From assembly GCA_004153385.1 (NCBI GenBank), contig SDAL01000001.1:1426001-1490000 (forward strand): 64,000 nt of DNA. The letters run 5' to 3'. Source of the stretch: Paracoccaceae bacterium (lineage in GTDB: Bacteria > Pseudomonadota > Alphaproteobacteria > Rhodobacterales > Rhodobacteraceae). The notes beneath the pieces are model-generated. The model saw only the letters and a program-made list of their open reading frames with translations. It made no database searches and was not told where the DNA came from. The first letter of the stretch is position 1; the number at the start of each line of letters is the position of its first letter. Shown piece after piece: positions 7,878-17,532 of this stretch. A program made the translations under genes and the position numbers.

Positions 7878-8696
7878 TTATCGCGTGCCGCGCAGCTGGC
7901 GCAGGTAATCGCGCGGACTTTGGCCCAGATGACGGCGAAACATGGTGCTGAAGGCGGCCGGACTCTCGTATCCCAGCTCTAGCGCAACGCGAGTAACGCC
8001 TTGCCCCGCAATTAAAAGTTGCAAACTACACAGCACACAGGCCCGCTGCCGCCAACGATCGAGTGACAATCCGGTCTGGGCCTGAAAATGGCGCGACAGC
8101 GTGCGACGGCTCATTCCGGCTTGCGCGGCCCAATCGTCCAGCGCCAGATGCGCCAAAGGGGCCTCCAGAAACCGTTGGCACAATGTCACAAGGCGCGGAT
8201 TACGCGGCAGGGGCAACGCCAAAGGCTCCTCTGGCAGGCGCTCGATTTCTTGCAGCAACAGCGTCTCCAGCAGCCGGTCACGCGGGTCTGCATAGCCACG
8301 TTTTTCGGCCAGTATCCCTTCGAGTATCAGCGCGCGTGCCAGATCATTGACCGCCAGCACCCGTGGCACGCTATGGCGCGAGGTCACCAAGCCCGGACGG
8401 ATATAGACCGAACGCATCTGGGCGGGTCCCAGAACATCCACACCATGCTGGCATCCCGCAGGGATCCACAGCGCGCAATCGGGCGGCAACAGCCAGTTTC
8501 CATGGGGCGTTTGCACATACATCCCACCCCTCAGCACATACAGCAACTGGTCAAGCGGATGGCTGTGAGGTGCCACATGCGCGCGGGCCTGATAGTCCCA
8601 TCCCAGCCGGATCACATCGTTTTGGGTCTGCATGACCTGCTGCATGCGCCACACCTGCGCGACAGTCACAGCATTCTGAGCTGGCAAGGTTTCCAT
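7878..8696 (-). CDS. AraC-family transcriptional regulator with cupin sensor
   Basis: A 272-residue regulator. An N-terminal cupin-like domain (about residues 20-110, with HSHPLDQLLYVLRGG) precedes a C-terminal AraC double helix-turn-helix (about 170-268, ending in the typical ALELGYESPAAFSTMFRRHLGQSPRDY). The ATG at 8696 places the cupin at the normal distance; the longer frame runs into the promoter of the divergent gene. It is divergent from an MFS exporter with 91 nt between them, so that gene is the likely target. Confidence 0.9.
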   Translation of the reverse strand: METLPAQNAVTVAQVWRMQQVMQTQNDVIRLGWDYQARAHVAPHSHPLDQLLYVLRGGMYVQTPHGNWLLPPDCALWIPAGCQHGVDVLGPAQMRSVYIRPGLVTSRHSVPRVLAVNDLARALILEGILAEKRGYADPRDRLLETLLLQEIERLPEEPLALPLPRNPRLVTLCQRFLEAPLAHLALDDWAAQAGMSRRTLSRHFQAQTGLSLDRWRQRACVLCSLQLLIAGQGVTRVALELGYESPAAFSTMFRRHLGQSPRDYLRQLRGTR

Positions 8697-8787
8697 CTTG
8701 GCCCGATCGCAAAGGTTTTTGACATACACACGAAAGATAGCCATCGCCCGATGCGATATCCAGAGTAAAACCCCAAGGAGCAGCCCC

Positions 8788-9993
8788 ATGACCGACGCCA
8801 CCGCGTCCCGCCCGCATCAAGATGGCATCAAGGCGAGCTATTTGATCCTGCTGGCAATAAGCAGCTGCCACTTACTCAATGATCTGATGCAATCCTTGCT
8901 GGCCGCGATCTATCCGATGCTGAAGACAGAGTTCGCGCTCGATTTCTGGCAGATCGGTTTGCTGACCTTCTTCTTCCAGCTCACCGCGTCGCTTTTGCAA
9001 CCGGTGGTCGGGCTGGTCACGGACCGGCGCGCCTTTCCCAAGGCGCTGCCGCTGGGCATGGCGGCGACCATGTGCGGGCTGGGGGTGCTGGCATTCGCGC
9101 CGAACTATGGCCTGCTTATCTGCGGGGCCGGTTTGATCGGCATCGGCTCGTCGATCTTCCATCCCGAAGCATCGCGGGTGGCGCGCGCGGCTTCGGGCGG
9201 GCGGTTTGGCACTGCACAATCGCTGTTTCAGGTGGGCGGAAATTTCGGAACTGCGGCGGGTCCGCTTTTGGCGGCGTTTATCGTGGTGCCGTTCGGGCGC
9301 AGCTCTGTTGGCTGGTTTGCGGGGGCGGCACTTCTGGGGATAGTGATCTTGATCGGCGTCAGCCGGTGGCATGCACAGGAACGGCTGAACGCAGCCCGAC
9401 GCAAACCCCAAGCCACGCCCAAACAATTGCCGCGCAAACAGGTTGTTATCGCCGTCTCCATCCTTCTGACACTGATCTTTTCCAAGCACGTCTATATGGC
9501 CTCTATGACCAGCTACTATACTTTTTTCCTGATCGACCGGTTCGGCCTTGATACGCCTGCGGCACAAAAGATGCTGTTTTTGTTCTTGGCGGCTGTGGCC
9601 TTTGGCACCGTGATCGGGGGGCCTGTGGGCGACAGGATCGGGCGCAGAACGGTGATATGGTGCTCTATTCTGGGGGTATTACCCTTCACGCTGATACTGC
9701 CTTACGCCGATCTGTTCTGGACAGGTGTGCTTAGCGTGGTCATCGGCGTCATCCTTGCATCGGCTTTCCCGGCGATTGTGGTGTTCGGGCAGGAGTTGAT
9801 GCCGGGGCGCGTGGGCATGGTTGCGGGGCTGTTTTTCGGCGTGGCGTTCGGGGTTGCAGGGATAGCGGCGGCCGCGCTGGGGGCGGTGGCCGACATCACA
9901 AGCATCACCCGCGTGTTCCAGATTTGCGCGTTTCTGCCGATGCTGGGCTTTCTGACGGTGTTTCTCCCCTCTCGCAGACACACGATGGGCTAG
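8788..9993 (+). CDS. MFS transporter, fosmidomycin-resistance (Fsr) type
   Basis: A 401-residue, 12-segment major facilitator protein. The N-terminal SSCHLLNDLMQSLLAAIYPML segment, the GIGSSIFHPEASRVARAASGG loop and QSLFQVGGNFGTAAGPLLAAF are hallmarks of the Fsr subfamily. AAGGAG lies 7 nt before the ATG at 8788. Fsr itself exports fosmidomycin; many family members have unknown substrates, and drug export here is inference. The divergent AraC regulator probably controls it. Confidence 0.88.
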   Translation: MTDATASRPHQDGIKASYLILLAISSCHLLNDLMQSLLAAIYPMLKTEFALDFWQIGLLTFFFQLTASLLQPVVGLVTDRRAFPKALPLGMAATMCGLGVLAFAPNYGLLICGAGLIGIGSSIFHPEASRVARAASGGRFGTAQSLFQVGGNFGTAAGPLLAAFIVVPFGRSSVGWFAGAALLGIVILIGVSRWHAQERLNAARRKPQATPKQLPRKQVVIAVSILLTLIFSKHVYMASMTSYYTFFLIDRFGLDTPAAQKMLFLFLAAVAFGTVIGGPVGDRIGRRTVIWCSILGVLPFTLILPYADLFWTGVLSVVIGVILASAFPAIVVFGQELMPGRVGMVAGLFFGVAFGVAGIAAAALGAVADITSITRVFQICAFLPMLGFLTVFLPSRRHTMG

Positions 9994-10120
9994 TGGGGGA
10001 CGCGCGGCGCATCACGCGATAAAATCCCCCCTTCTCCCTTGAGACAGAGCCGCAGCGTGCTACGTTTTTCACGAATACGTCAGTTCACGCCGTTGCAACT
10101 TTGCCAAAGGACCCCGCCGC

Positions 10121-11023
10121 ATGATTATGAAATCTCTGTTGAGCGCTGCACTTATCTTCGGGGCGGGAAGCGCCTGCGCGCAGGTGGTGGTATCGTCGAA
10201 AATCGACACAGAAGGCGGCGTTCTGGGCAATATAATCCTTGCTATGCTGGAAGATGCCGGGATCGAAACCGAAAACCGTATCCAGCTTGGCGGGACGCCG
10301 ATCGTGCGTCAGGCGATCATGGCCGGAGAGATCGACATCTATCCCGAATATACCGGCAATGCGGCCTTTTTCTTTGATCGCGCTTCAGATCCTGTGTGGA
10401 AAGATGCACAACAGGCCTATGATACGGCCAAGGAACTGGATTACGAGGCCAACAAGATCGTCTGGCTGCAACCCGCCCCCGCCAATAATACATGGGGCGT
10501 TGCCTTGCGTCAGGATGTGGCCGAACCCAATAACATCGTGACCTTCTCGGATTTCGGGCGCTGGGTGTCGGAAGGGGGCAAGGCGAAGCTTGCAGCCTCG
10601 GCCGAATTCGTGAATTCAGACGCCGCCCTGCCCGCCTTCCAGCAGGCCTATGGTTTCACGCTATCGACCGATCAGATGGTCGTTTTGTCGGGCGGCGACA
10701 CAGCGGCCACCATTCAGGCCGCGGTGCGCCAGACAAGCGGGGCAAATGCTGCGATGGTCTATGGCACCGATGGCACGCTTGCATTTTCGGATCTGACGGT
10801 TTTGCAAGACGATAAACAGGTCCAGCCCGTTTACGAGCCTGCGCCGATCATCCGCGAAGCCGTGCTGCAGGAGTACCCCCAGATCGAGGGCCTTCTGGCC
10901 CCGGTTTTTGCAGAGCTTTCGCTTGAAACCCTTCAGCAACTTAATGGACATGTGCAGGTGGATGGCATTCCTGCAGGCACGGTCGCGCGTGACTGGCTGA
11001 GTGCGCAAGGTTTCCTTGATTAA
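10121..11023 (+). CDS. ABC transporter substrate-binding protein, OsmX/YehZ type
   Basis: Periplasmic binding protein of the glycine betaine/choline (OpuAC-like) family, 300 aa. A signal peptide ends near ACAQ (residues 20-22). The body has the TPIVRQAIMAGEIDIYPEYTGNAAFFF segment typical of YehZ/OsmF proteins. It is the first gene of a four-gene operon: binding protein, permease, ATPase, permease. The substrate is probably a quaternary amine or compatible solute; YehZ-type systems often bind betaine weakly, so the exact ligand is open. Confidence 0.92.
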   Translation: MIMKSLLSAALIFGAGSACAQVVVSSKIDTEGGVLGNIILAMLEDAGIETENRIQLGGTPIVRQAIMAGEIDIYPEYTGNAAFFFDRASDPVWKDAQQAYDTAKELDYEANKIVWLQPAPANNTWGVALRQDVAEPNNIVTFSDFGRWVSEGGKAKLAASAEFVNSDAALPAFQQAYGFTLSTDQMVVLSGGDTAATIQAAVRQTSGANAAMVYGTDGTLAFSDLTVLQDDKQVQPVYEPAPIIREAVLQEYPQIEGLLAPVFAELSLETLQQLNGHVQVDGIPAGTVARDWLSAQGFLD

Positions 11024-12167
11024 TCGGGCGCGGATCGACCGGCTGGGTTTTTGGTTGTTCTGGCCGGGTATGGCGGCGCTTTTGCTGCCATTTGCAGGGG
11101 TGCGCAGGTCGCGCATCGCCCTGCCCGATGCGCAATCGCTAAGCAATACATTCGGCAATTGGGGCTATGTAGCAGGGGCCGTATATCTGGCGGTGCTGCT
11201 GGCCTTCGTGGTGCGCCTGTCACCTGTCTGGCGTGTTGGCTTGGGTGGTTTGCTATGCGTGGCTTTGGTGCTTGTGACAGGTCGTGGCGCGCACCTTCTG
11301 GCACCAGATGTCGCGCCCTACGGGCGCGTGTCCCCGGGCGCAGGCGCATGGCTTGCACTCGCAGTTGCGGGGTTGTTATGGGCCGATGCGATGGTGCGCT
11401 TGCGCCCGCCACCGCTGTGGAGGTTGGCCACAGGCGGGGCGGTGCTGGGCGGAGTATGCACGCTGATCGCCTCGGGGTATCTTGATGATCTGTCTGTCAT
11501 CGTCGAATACCACAATCGCGCGCGCAGTTTCTGGTCCGAGGCCCGCGCCCATATCCTGCTGGCGCTTGGCTCGTTCGGGGTGGCCTGCCTGATCGGGCTG
11601 CCACTTGGGCTATGGGCGGCAAAGTCACGCGCGATACGCGGTCCTCTGGCCAGCGTACTCACGGGGCTGCAAACCATTCCGTCAATCGCGATGTTCGGGC
11701 TGATGATCGTGCCGCTGGGCTGGGTTGCCGCAAATGTACCCGGTGCAGGGGCCATCGGCATTTCGGGCATCGGGATGGCCCCTGCCTTTCTGGCGCTCGT
11801 GCTTTATGCGCTGCTGCCCGTCGTCTCGAACACCGAAGCGGGCCTGCGCGCCGTGCCCCCCGCCACCGAAGAGGCCGCGCGCGCCATGGGGCTGAATGCC
11901 CGCCAACGCCTGTGGCAGGTGGAAATCCCGCTTGCCCTGCCGGTTTTACTGACAGGGGCGCGGATCGTTCTGGTCCAGAATATCGGTCTGGCCACCGTAG
12001 GCGCGCTGATCGGTGCGGGCGGCTTCGGGGCCTTTGTGTTCCAGGGTCTGGGCCAGTCCGCAGTTGATCTGATCCTGCTCGGGACCATCCCCACCGTCGC
12101 CTTGGCGTTTATGACCGCGCTTTTGCTTGATACCGCTGTCGCACTTTGCCGAAAGGATCACCGATGA
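11001..12167 (+). CDS. ABC transporter permease, YehY/OsmW type
   Basis: A 388-residue inner membrane permease. The first 170 residues hold about five extra membrane segments. The second half is the conserved binding-protein-dependent permease domain, with an EAA-like loop around EEAARAMGLNARQRLWQVEIPLALP. The start is uncertain: GTG at 11001 overlaps the binding-protein gene by 23 nt, and a TTG at 11016 is an alternative. It pairs with the shorter permease two genes downstream. Confidence 0.9.
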   Translation: MRKVSLINRARIDRLGFWLFWPGMAALLLPFAGVRRSRIALPDAQSLSNTFGNWGYVAGAVYLAVLLAFVVRLSPVWRVGLGGLLCVALVLVTGRGAHLLAPDVAPYGRVSPGAGAWLALAVAGLLWADAMVRLRPPPLWRLATGGAVLGGVCTLIASGYLDDLSVIVEYHNRARSFWSEARAHILLALGSFGVACLIGLPLGLWAAKSRAIRGPLASVLTGLQTIPSIAMFGLMIVPLGWVAANVPGAGAIGISGIGMAPAFLALVLYALLPVVSNTEAGLRAVPPATEEAARAMGLNARQRLWQVEIPLALPVLLTGARIVLVQNIGLATVGALIGAGGFGAFVFQGLGQSAVDLILLGTIPTVALAFMTALLLDTAVALCRKDHR

Positions 12168-13111
12168 TCGAGATCAAGGGGCTGAGCAAAATCTATAATG
12201 GCGAGCGTGTGGTGGATCATGCGGACATGCAGCTGGAAACCGGCACCATCACGGTGATTGTAGGGACCTCCGGCTCTGGCAAATCGACCTTGCTGCGCAT
12301 GATCAACCGCCTGATTGATGCCGATGAAGGCACCGTGCTTATCGACGGGCAGGATACCCGCGATATGGGGCTGGATGCGCTGCGCCGCAGGATCGGCTAT
12401 GTCATTCAGGATCACGGCCTGTTTCCGCATTGGACGGTTGCGCGCAATGTGGCCACGGTGCCGAAATTGCTGGGATGGTCCGCGCCCGACATCAAGGCCC
12501 GCGTACGCGAGATGCTGGAGACCTTCCAGCTGGACCCTGACCGCTACGGCCCACGGTTTCCCCATGAACTGTCCGGTGGTCAGGCACAACGCGTAGGCGT
12601 GGCACGCGCACTGGCCGCCCGGCCCGACATGCTGTTGATGGACGAGCCTTTCGGCGCGCTTGATCCGGTAATCCGCGCGCAGGCCCAAGACGAGTTGCGC
12701 ACCGTCCAGAAGCAATTCGGAGCCACCGTCCTGATGGTCACCCACGATATGGCCGAAGCGTTGAGCCTTGGCGACAAGATCGCCGTGATGAACGCGGGAA
12801 AGATCGTCCAGATCGGGCCGCCCGAGGAAATCGTGACCCGCCCTGCAAACCCGTTCGTGCGCTCGCTCATCGCCGCGACGGATCGCCCGTTCCGCCGTCT
12901 GGCGCTGATCGGGCTGGAAGACCATATCGTATCGGGCACAGCCCAAGGCCCCGCCATTGCCCCTGATGCAAGTCTGGCCGATGCGCTGTCGCAGATGATC
13001 TGGAGCGGGCGAGACGCCCTGCCGGTGGTGGACGCACAGACCGCCCCCGACGCACCCGCGCACAAGATCATCACGCTGCGCGACGTGCTGCGTTTGGGAC
13101 AGGCGCAATGA
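12164..13111 (+). CDS. ABC transporter ATP-binding protein, OsmV/YehX type
   Basis: A 315-residue ATPase of the quaternary-amine importer. Walker A GTSGSGKST is at about residues 34-42, the signature is ELSGGQAQRVGVARAL, and Walker B is LLMDEPFGALDP. After the nucleotide-binding domain a C-terminal CBS-like segment of about 70 residues follows, possibly for ionic-strength sensing as in OpuA. ATGA overlaps both the upstream permease and the downstream permease indicate tight coupling. Confidence 0.94.
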   Translation: MIEIKGLSKIYNGERVVDHADMQLETGTITVIVGTSGSGKSTLLRMINRLIDADEGTVLIDGQDTRDMGLDALRRRIGYVIQDHGLFPHWTVARNVATVPKLLGWSAPDIKARVREMLETFQLDPDRYGPRFPHELSGGQAQRVGVARALAARPDMLLMDEPFGALDPVIRAQAQDELRTVQKQFGATVLMVTHDMAEALSLGDKIAVMNAGKIVQIGPPEEIVTRPANPFVRSLIAATDRPFRRLALIGLEDHIVSGTAQGPAIAPDASLADALSQMIWSGRDALPVVDAQTAPDAPAHKIITLRDVLRLGQAQ

Positions 13112-13848
13112 TGGGGCGTCTGTTTCCTTGGGTGCTCGGGGCGATGATCGTGTTGTTTTTGGCAATGCCACAGCTTTTTGCCCCGTTGTTGCGCCCGTTT
13201 GCCAGCAACCCCGATCAGGTCATCTATGACCGCGCCAGCCTGATGGCACTGACATCGGCGCATCTGTTGCTGGTGGCGATGGGTATTGTGCCTGCGGCAC
13301 TCCTTGCGATCGTGATGGCCGCCTTTGTCAGCCGGCCCGGTGGTGCGGATTTCCTGCCCCTGTCACGCGTGATCGTCAATATCGGCCAGACCGTTCCGCC
13401 GGTCGCGGTCCTCGCCCTGACCGTGCCGATGTTGGGCTTTGGCACATGGCCCACGGTATGTGCGCTGTTTTTGTACGGGCTGCTGCCGATTTTCGAAAAT
13501 GCACTTGCGGGATTTTCAACACTACCGCAAAGCGTGGTTACCTCTGCGCGGGCAATGGGCATGACGAGCGCCCAGATATTCTGGCGGGTCGAATTGCCGC
13601 TCGCCGCGCCTTTGGTCCTTGACGGTCTACGGCTGGCACTGGTGATCGCACTTTCGACCGCGACGATCGGCTCTACCGTGGCGGCGCGCTCCTTGGGCGA
13701 GGTAATCATCGCAGGGCTCACGGTGAACAATCAGGCCTACCTGTTGCAAGGCGGGGTTTTGACTGCAGCGCTGGCGCTGGTGTTGCATGCAGCCCTGCAG
13801 GGCCTGACCAACCGGATGCGGCGTAAAACGGGGCGCCCCCTCGCCTGA
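13108..13848 (+). CDS. ABC transporter permease, YehW/OsmY type
   Basis: A 246-residue second permease of the importer. It has one N-terminal membrane segment, then the permease domain with the EAA-like loop SARAMGMTSAQIFWRVELPLAAPLV. It starts at the ATGA overlap with the ATPase gene. Two different permeases with one ATPase and one binding protein is the YehZYXW arrangement. It is the last gene of the operon; no T-rich terminator is obvious after it. Confidence 0.92.
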   Translation: MMGRLFPWVLGAMIVLFLAMPQLFAPLLRPFASNPDQVIYDRASLMALTSAHLLLVAMGIVPAALLAIVMAAFVSRPGGADFLPLSRVIVNIGQTVPPVAVLALTVPMLGFGTWPTVCALFLYGLLPIFENALAGFSTLPQSVVTSARAMGMTSAQIFWRVELPLAAPLVLDGLRLALVIALSTATIGSTVAARSLGEVIIAGLTVNNQAYLLQGGVLTAALALVLHAALQGLTNRMRRKTGRPLA

Positions 13849-13905
13849 TGTGCCGCCCGGACTGCGCCCCCCCCCTGCTACGTCTTGCCCAGTACACATC
13901 CCCAC

Positions 13906-14078
13906 CAACGCCGCAGGTGCAGGCAGTGCGTTCTGCCAAAGCGCCGGATGCAGGCTGTGGTCCGCGCGGTTTTCCCAACAAGGCGCGCGGCAGAAGCGTG
14001 CTCACTCGTCCAGACCGCCGAAGGCCGGACCCCGTGATCCTCGGGGGCGGGTCTGACGCGGCGCACCTGCGAACACAC
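13906..14078 (-). ncRNA. ssrS: Candidate 6S RNA
   Basis: Structured non-coding stretch on the minus strand, downstream of RNase P RNA. CGCAGGTGC near its start and GCACCTGCG near its end can close a long hairpin, and CCGCGCG/CGCGCGG closes the tip. Segments resemble enterobacterial 6S RNA in the same order: GTTCGCA near the 5' end, GTGAGCACGCT in the 5' arm and ACAGCCTGC in the 3' arm. Length (about 170 nt) and fold suit 6S RNA, which binds sigma-70 RNA polymerase. This is pattern recognition from memory; ends are approximate. Confidence 0.5.
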
Positions 14079-14091
14079 CGCAACCGGTGCG

Positions 14092-14115
14092 CCAAAGCTG
14101 TTGTTTGTGCTTTGG
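14092..14115 (-). other. Hairpin between RNase P RNA and the 6S-like candidate
   Basis: CCAAAGC and GCTTTGG form a perfect 7-bp stem around 10 nt. No T-tract follows, so it is not a canonical terminator. It may act in 3' processing of RNase P RNA. Confidence 0.35.
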
Positions 14116-14124
14116 TAATCAATT

Positions 14125-14537
14125 TGCGCGGATGGCCTGTAAGCCGGGTTCTGTTCAGGGGTTCCCCCCTTCGATGACCATTCCTCTAGTCTTGCAATTG
14201 CTTGCAAGATCAAGCTGCCAACCCGGATCACTCGGGGCGAAGGTCCCCTGCCGTGCGGTTGCCCGCCAGCACGTGATCCCTATTCGGCGTTGCTCCCGGT
14301 GGGGCTTGCCATGCCGGTCCTGTTACCAGTCCCGCGGTGGGCTCTTACCCCACCGTTTCACCCTTACCCGTGCATATTGCAGGGCGGTCTGTTCTCTGTG
14401 GCGCTATCCCTGGGGTTGCCCCCGCCGGGCGTTATCCGGCACCGTTCCTTCATGGAGCCCGGACTTTCCTCGGAGCATCGGCTATCTGCATTGCGCAGAG
14501 CTACGATTACACCGCGGTCATCCGGCCATCCGCGCAA
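14125..14537 (-). ncRNA. rnpB: RNase P RNA, bacterial class A
   Basis: Catalytic RNA that trims tRNA 5' ends. The minus strand carries the diagnostic GAGGAAAGTCCGGGCTCC near the 5' end, GGTAAGGGTGAAACGGTG and AACAGAACCCGGCTTACAGG near the 3' end. The terminal segments GCGCGGATGGCC and GGCCATCCGCGC pair as helix P1, setting the ends within a few nucleotides. Length is about 413 nt. Confidence 0.95.
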
Positions 14538-14688
14538 GATGCCCATACGCTGCAAGCCTTGCAAAGGTCAAGGGGCCGAACGTCCGCATCAGGGCCGCGA
14601 TGATCCCCGAGGCCCCGCGGGCGGGCGGGTGTCGCGGGGCAAATTCAATCTGGCGCGCGCGAGGTGTATGTAATGCCTCAGGCGGCCA

Positions 14689-15369
14689 TCAGTCTGCGCG
14701 CCACTGGGCACCGTCCTGACCGAAACGGGCCGCAAGATCACATGCCAATGCCATATCACGGGCATCCAGCGGCCCCGCGTGGCAGGGACGAAAACGCATG
14801 CGAAAGGCCGCAAGACGCGGTATATCCGCACAGTCTGGATATCCGATCATCGTAAGAAGGTGACGAAAACGGGCCTGATCGGCTGGGATGGCGACAAGCG
14901 GTTCGGGCCAGATCGAAAGCCCCTGACGCGCAAGCCTGCACCAGTCGAACTTCGGGCCGGGATCGTATTTTCGATCCGGCGCCATATCGGAATGGCCGAT
15001 CACCCCCTCTGGAGGTATGGACCATCTGTCCAGAATCTGCGCCAAAAGCACTTCTAGGCTGTGCATCTGCGGCTCCGGGAAGGGCTCGTGGCCGCGGTTG
15101 TCCAACTCGATCCCGATGGAGCGCGAATTGACATCCGGCTGACCAGCCCAGCTGCCCGCCCCCGCATGCCATGCACGCAGCCCCTCGTCCACAAGCGGCT
15201 CGGTCACGCCATCGGCGCCTATCAGCCAATGCGCGGACACCTCCGCTGCGGGGTCGCACAACCTGTCGCGTGCCGCCCCGACGCTCGACATGGCTGTATA
15301 ATGGATCACCACAAGTTCGGGGCGGGCACCGTTTCGACGCGCCCCGAAATTAGGAGAGCCGCCAGCCAT
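14689..15369 (-). CDS. N-acetylmuramoyl-L-alanine amidase, AmpD-like
   Basis: Zinc amidase of the AmpD/amidase_2 family, 226 aa, cleaving the lactyl-amide bond in muropeptides. Visible are VIHYTAM with the first zinc His, SAHWLIGADG, the WHAG motif and GHSDMAPDRKYDPG with the second His and the DPG end of the site. No signal peptide is seen, so it is probably cytosolic and acts in cell-wall recycling. It follows a lipoprotein gene by 3 nt on the same strand. Confidence 0.9.
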   Translation of the reverse strand: MAGGSPNFGARRNGARPELVVIHYTAMSSVGAARDRLCDPAAEVSAHWLIGADGVTEPLVDEGLRAWHAGAGSWAGQPDVNSRSIGIELDNRGHEPFPEPQMHSLEVLLAQILDRWSIPPEGVIGHSDMAPDRKYDPGPKFDWCRLARQGLSIWPEPLVAIPADQARFRHLLTMIGYPDCADIPRLAAFRMRFRPCHAGPLDARDMALACDLAARFGQDGAQWRAD

Positions 15370-15372
15370 CGG

Positions 15373-16041
15373 TCAGCCGTTCTGGCCGACTTGGAACGAG
15401 GCGGGTTTCCATGCGCAGGCAAATCCGTCACCATCGGGATCCAGATTTTCGGGATCCTTATCCGGGCCGCCTTTGGTCAGGAACGCCCGCTGTGCGCGAT
15501 CGGCGGAGGCATATTTTGCGCAGGCTTTCTGAGTGGAGGTGAACTTGATCCCGCCACGACGGTAGACCGCCTCGCCCGGTTTGTTTGTAACCTGCAACGC
15601 ATAGGCCACAAGGTTAGGGCCGGCCTGCCCCATAACCGGCGGCGGCGTCACATCGGCCTGTGCTGGCTGGCTTTGTGCGGACGAAGACACCCGCGCGCCT
15701 GCAGGGGCTGTTTTGTTCAGCGCATCAAGCGTGTCGGCCCCAAGCTGTGCGACAGGATCGCGCGGCGCGGCGGTGTTTGGATCATTGGTATAGCCCGCGT
15801 CGGCACGGGTGCGCAGATGCGTGGCATCCAGCGGCGCGGCGGCGCCAGCTTGCGGGGCCGCTGTGACCGCCCGTGTCGGATCGGCCCCGGTGATCGAGGT
15901 GACAGGTTGGCCCTGCAACTGCGCTTCGCGCTTTACAAGGTAATCCTGCGACAAGCCGCCGGGATTAAGGGAATTTGGCATCTGCGGTGCACAGGCACAC
16001 AGCAAAGCAAACACAGGTAGGCTATATCCGAATGCACGCAT
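15373..16041 (-). CDS. Lipoprotein with C-terminal excalibur-like domain
   Basis: A 222-residue lipoprotein. The signal peptide ends in a lipobox (FALLCAC, lipidated Cys at about residue 17). A Pro/Ala-rich linker follows, and the C-terminal 70 residues contain CAKY and DPDGDGFACAW, the calcium-loop-like DxDxDGxxC motif of excalibur domains. Together with the amidase just downstream it suggests an envelope role. The exact function is not known. Confidence 0.75.
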   Translation of the reverse strand: MRAFGYSLPVFALLCACAPQMPNSLNPGGLSQDYLVKREAQLQGQPVTSITGADPTRAVTAAPQAGAAAPLDATHLRTRADAGYTNDPNTAAPRDPVAQLGADTLDALNKTAPAGARVSSSAQSQPAQADVTPPPVMGQAGPNLVAYALQVTNKPGEAVYRRGGIKFTSTQKACAKYASADRAQRAFLTKGGPDKDPENLDPDGDGFACAWKPASFQVGQNG

Positions 16042-16053
16042 GGGATGTTTCCT

Positions 16054-17532
16054 TTACCACCACTTCTGGGGCTTATGGGTGAACCCGGCAGCCTGCTCGA
16101 GAACAAGCGCCTGGTTGAGCAATGCACCCTCTTCCCAAGGGCGCCCGATCAGTTGCAGCCCCAACGGCAGGCCTTTCTTGTCAAGCCCGACGGGAACAGA
16201 CACCCCCGGCAAACCGGCAAGATTCAGCGTCACCGTAAAGACGTCGTTCAGATACATTTTCACCGGATCCGCGTCTTTCATCTCTCCCAAGGCAAAGGCA
16301 GAGGACGGGGTGGCCGGTGTCAAGATCGCGTCGATCCCGTCGGCAAACACCTGATCGAAATCGCGCTTGATCAGGGCACGCACCTTGCGGGCCTTGTTGT
16401 AATAGGCATCATAGAACCCTGCAGACAGGACATAGGTCCCGATCATCACGCGGCGCTGGACCTCTGGCCCGAAGCCTTCGGCGCGGGTTTTGGCATACAT
16501 ATCGTCAATGCCTTCCCCCTTGGCGAGGCTGGCGCGGTGACCAAAGCGCACGCCGTCATAGCGGGCAAGGTTGGATGACGCCTCGGCAGGCGCAATCACG
16601 TAATAGGCCGGCAGGGCGTATTTTGTATGGGGCAGCGAGATATCCACAATCTCCGCGCCCGCATCGCGCATCATTGCGATACCGTCATCCCATAGCGCCG
16701 CGATTTCGTCGGGCATGCCATCAATACGGTATTCTTTCGGAATACCGATCTTCTTGCCGCGAATATCACCGGTCAGCGCGGCCTCGAAATCCGGTACCGC
16801 AAAATCGGCGGAGGTGGAGTCCTTCGGGTCATAGCTGCACATCGCATTGAGCATGATCGCTGCGTCGCGCACGTCTTTCGTCATAGGCCCCGCCTGATCG
16901 AGCGACGATGCATAGGCCACGATGCCCCAACGCGAGCAGCGCCCGTAGGTTGGCTTGATGCCGGTGATACCGGTGAACGCGGCGGGCTGGCGGATGGAGC
17001 CGCCGGTATCCGTGCCCGTAGCACCAAGACATAGATCGGCCGCAACCGCCGCAGCGGAACCGCCCGACGATCCGCCGGGCGCGCGCTGGAATTCATCCAC
17101 TTTCCACGGGTTTACCGCCGCGCCACCACAGGCCGTCTCGTTGGACGATCCCATCGCGAACTCGTCCATCGACAATTTGCCCAGCATGACCGCGCCCGCA
17201 TCCCACAGGTTCTGGGTCACGGTGGATTCGTATTCGGGTTTGAACCCTGCAAGGATATTCGAGCCGGCTTGCGTGGCCACACCTTTGGTGGCGAAGATAT
17301 CTTTTACCCCCATCGGGATACCGCACAGATCGGGTGCATCGCCGGCCTTGATACGCGCATCAGCCGCAACCGCCTGCGCTTGTGCCAGTTCCGGGGTCGG
17401 CGTGGACCACAGGTTCAACGCGCCCGCCCCGTCGATGGCTGACAAACAGGCCTGCGTCAATTCGACCGACGTGACGTCGCCCCGGCGCAATGCGTCGCGG
17501 GCTTCGGAGATTTTCAGCGTATTCAGGCTCAT
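16054..17532 (-). CDS. gatA: Aspartyl/glutamyl-tRNA amidotransferase subunit A
   Basis: Amidase subunit of GatCAB, which frees ammonia from glutamine to convert misacylated Glu-tRNA(Gln) and/or Asp-tRNA(Asn). At 492 aa it is full length. The amidase-signature Ser-cisSer-Lys triad is visible: Lys in [10 protein letters not shown], and the serines in the [13 protein letters not shown] loop. It starts at an ATGA overlap with gatC. gatB is not in the window, so the operon is split, as is common. Confidence 0.97.
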   Translation of the reverse strand: MSLNTLKISEARDALRRGDVTSVELTQACLSAIDGAGALNLWSTPTPELAQAQAVAADARIKAGDAPDLCGIPMGVKDIFATKGVATQAGSNILAGFKPEYESTVTQNLWDAGAVMLGKLSMDEFAMGSSNETACGGAAVNPWKVDEFQRAPGGSSGGSAAAVAADLCLGATGTDTGGSIRQPAAFTGITGIKPTYGRCSRWGIVAYASSLDQAGPMTKDVRDAAIMLNAMCSYDPKDSTSADFAVPDFEAALTGDIRGKKIGIPKEYRIDGMPDEIAALWDDGIAMMRDAGAEIVDISLPHTKYALPAYYVIAPAEASSNLARYDGVRFGHRASLAKGEGIDDMYAKTRAEGFGPEVQRRVMIGTYVLSAGFYDAYYNKARKVRALIKRDFDQVFADGIDAILTPATPSSAFALGEMKDADPVKMYLNDVFTVTLNLAGLPGVSVPVGLDKKGLPLGLQLIGRPWEEGALLNQALVLEQAAGFTHKPQKWW

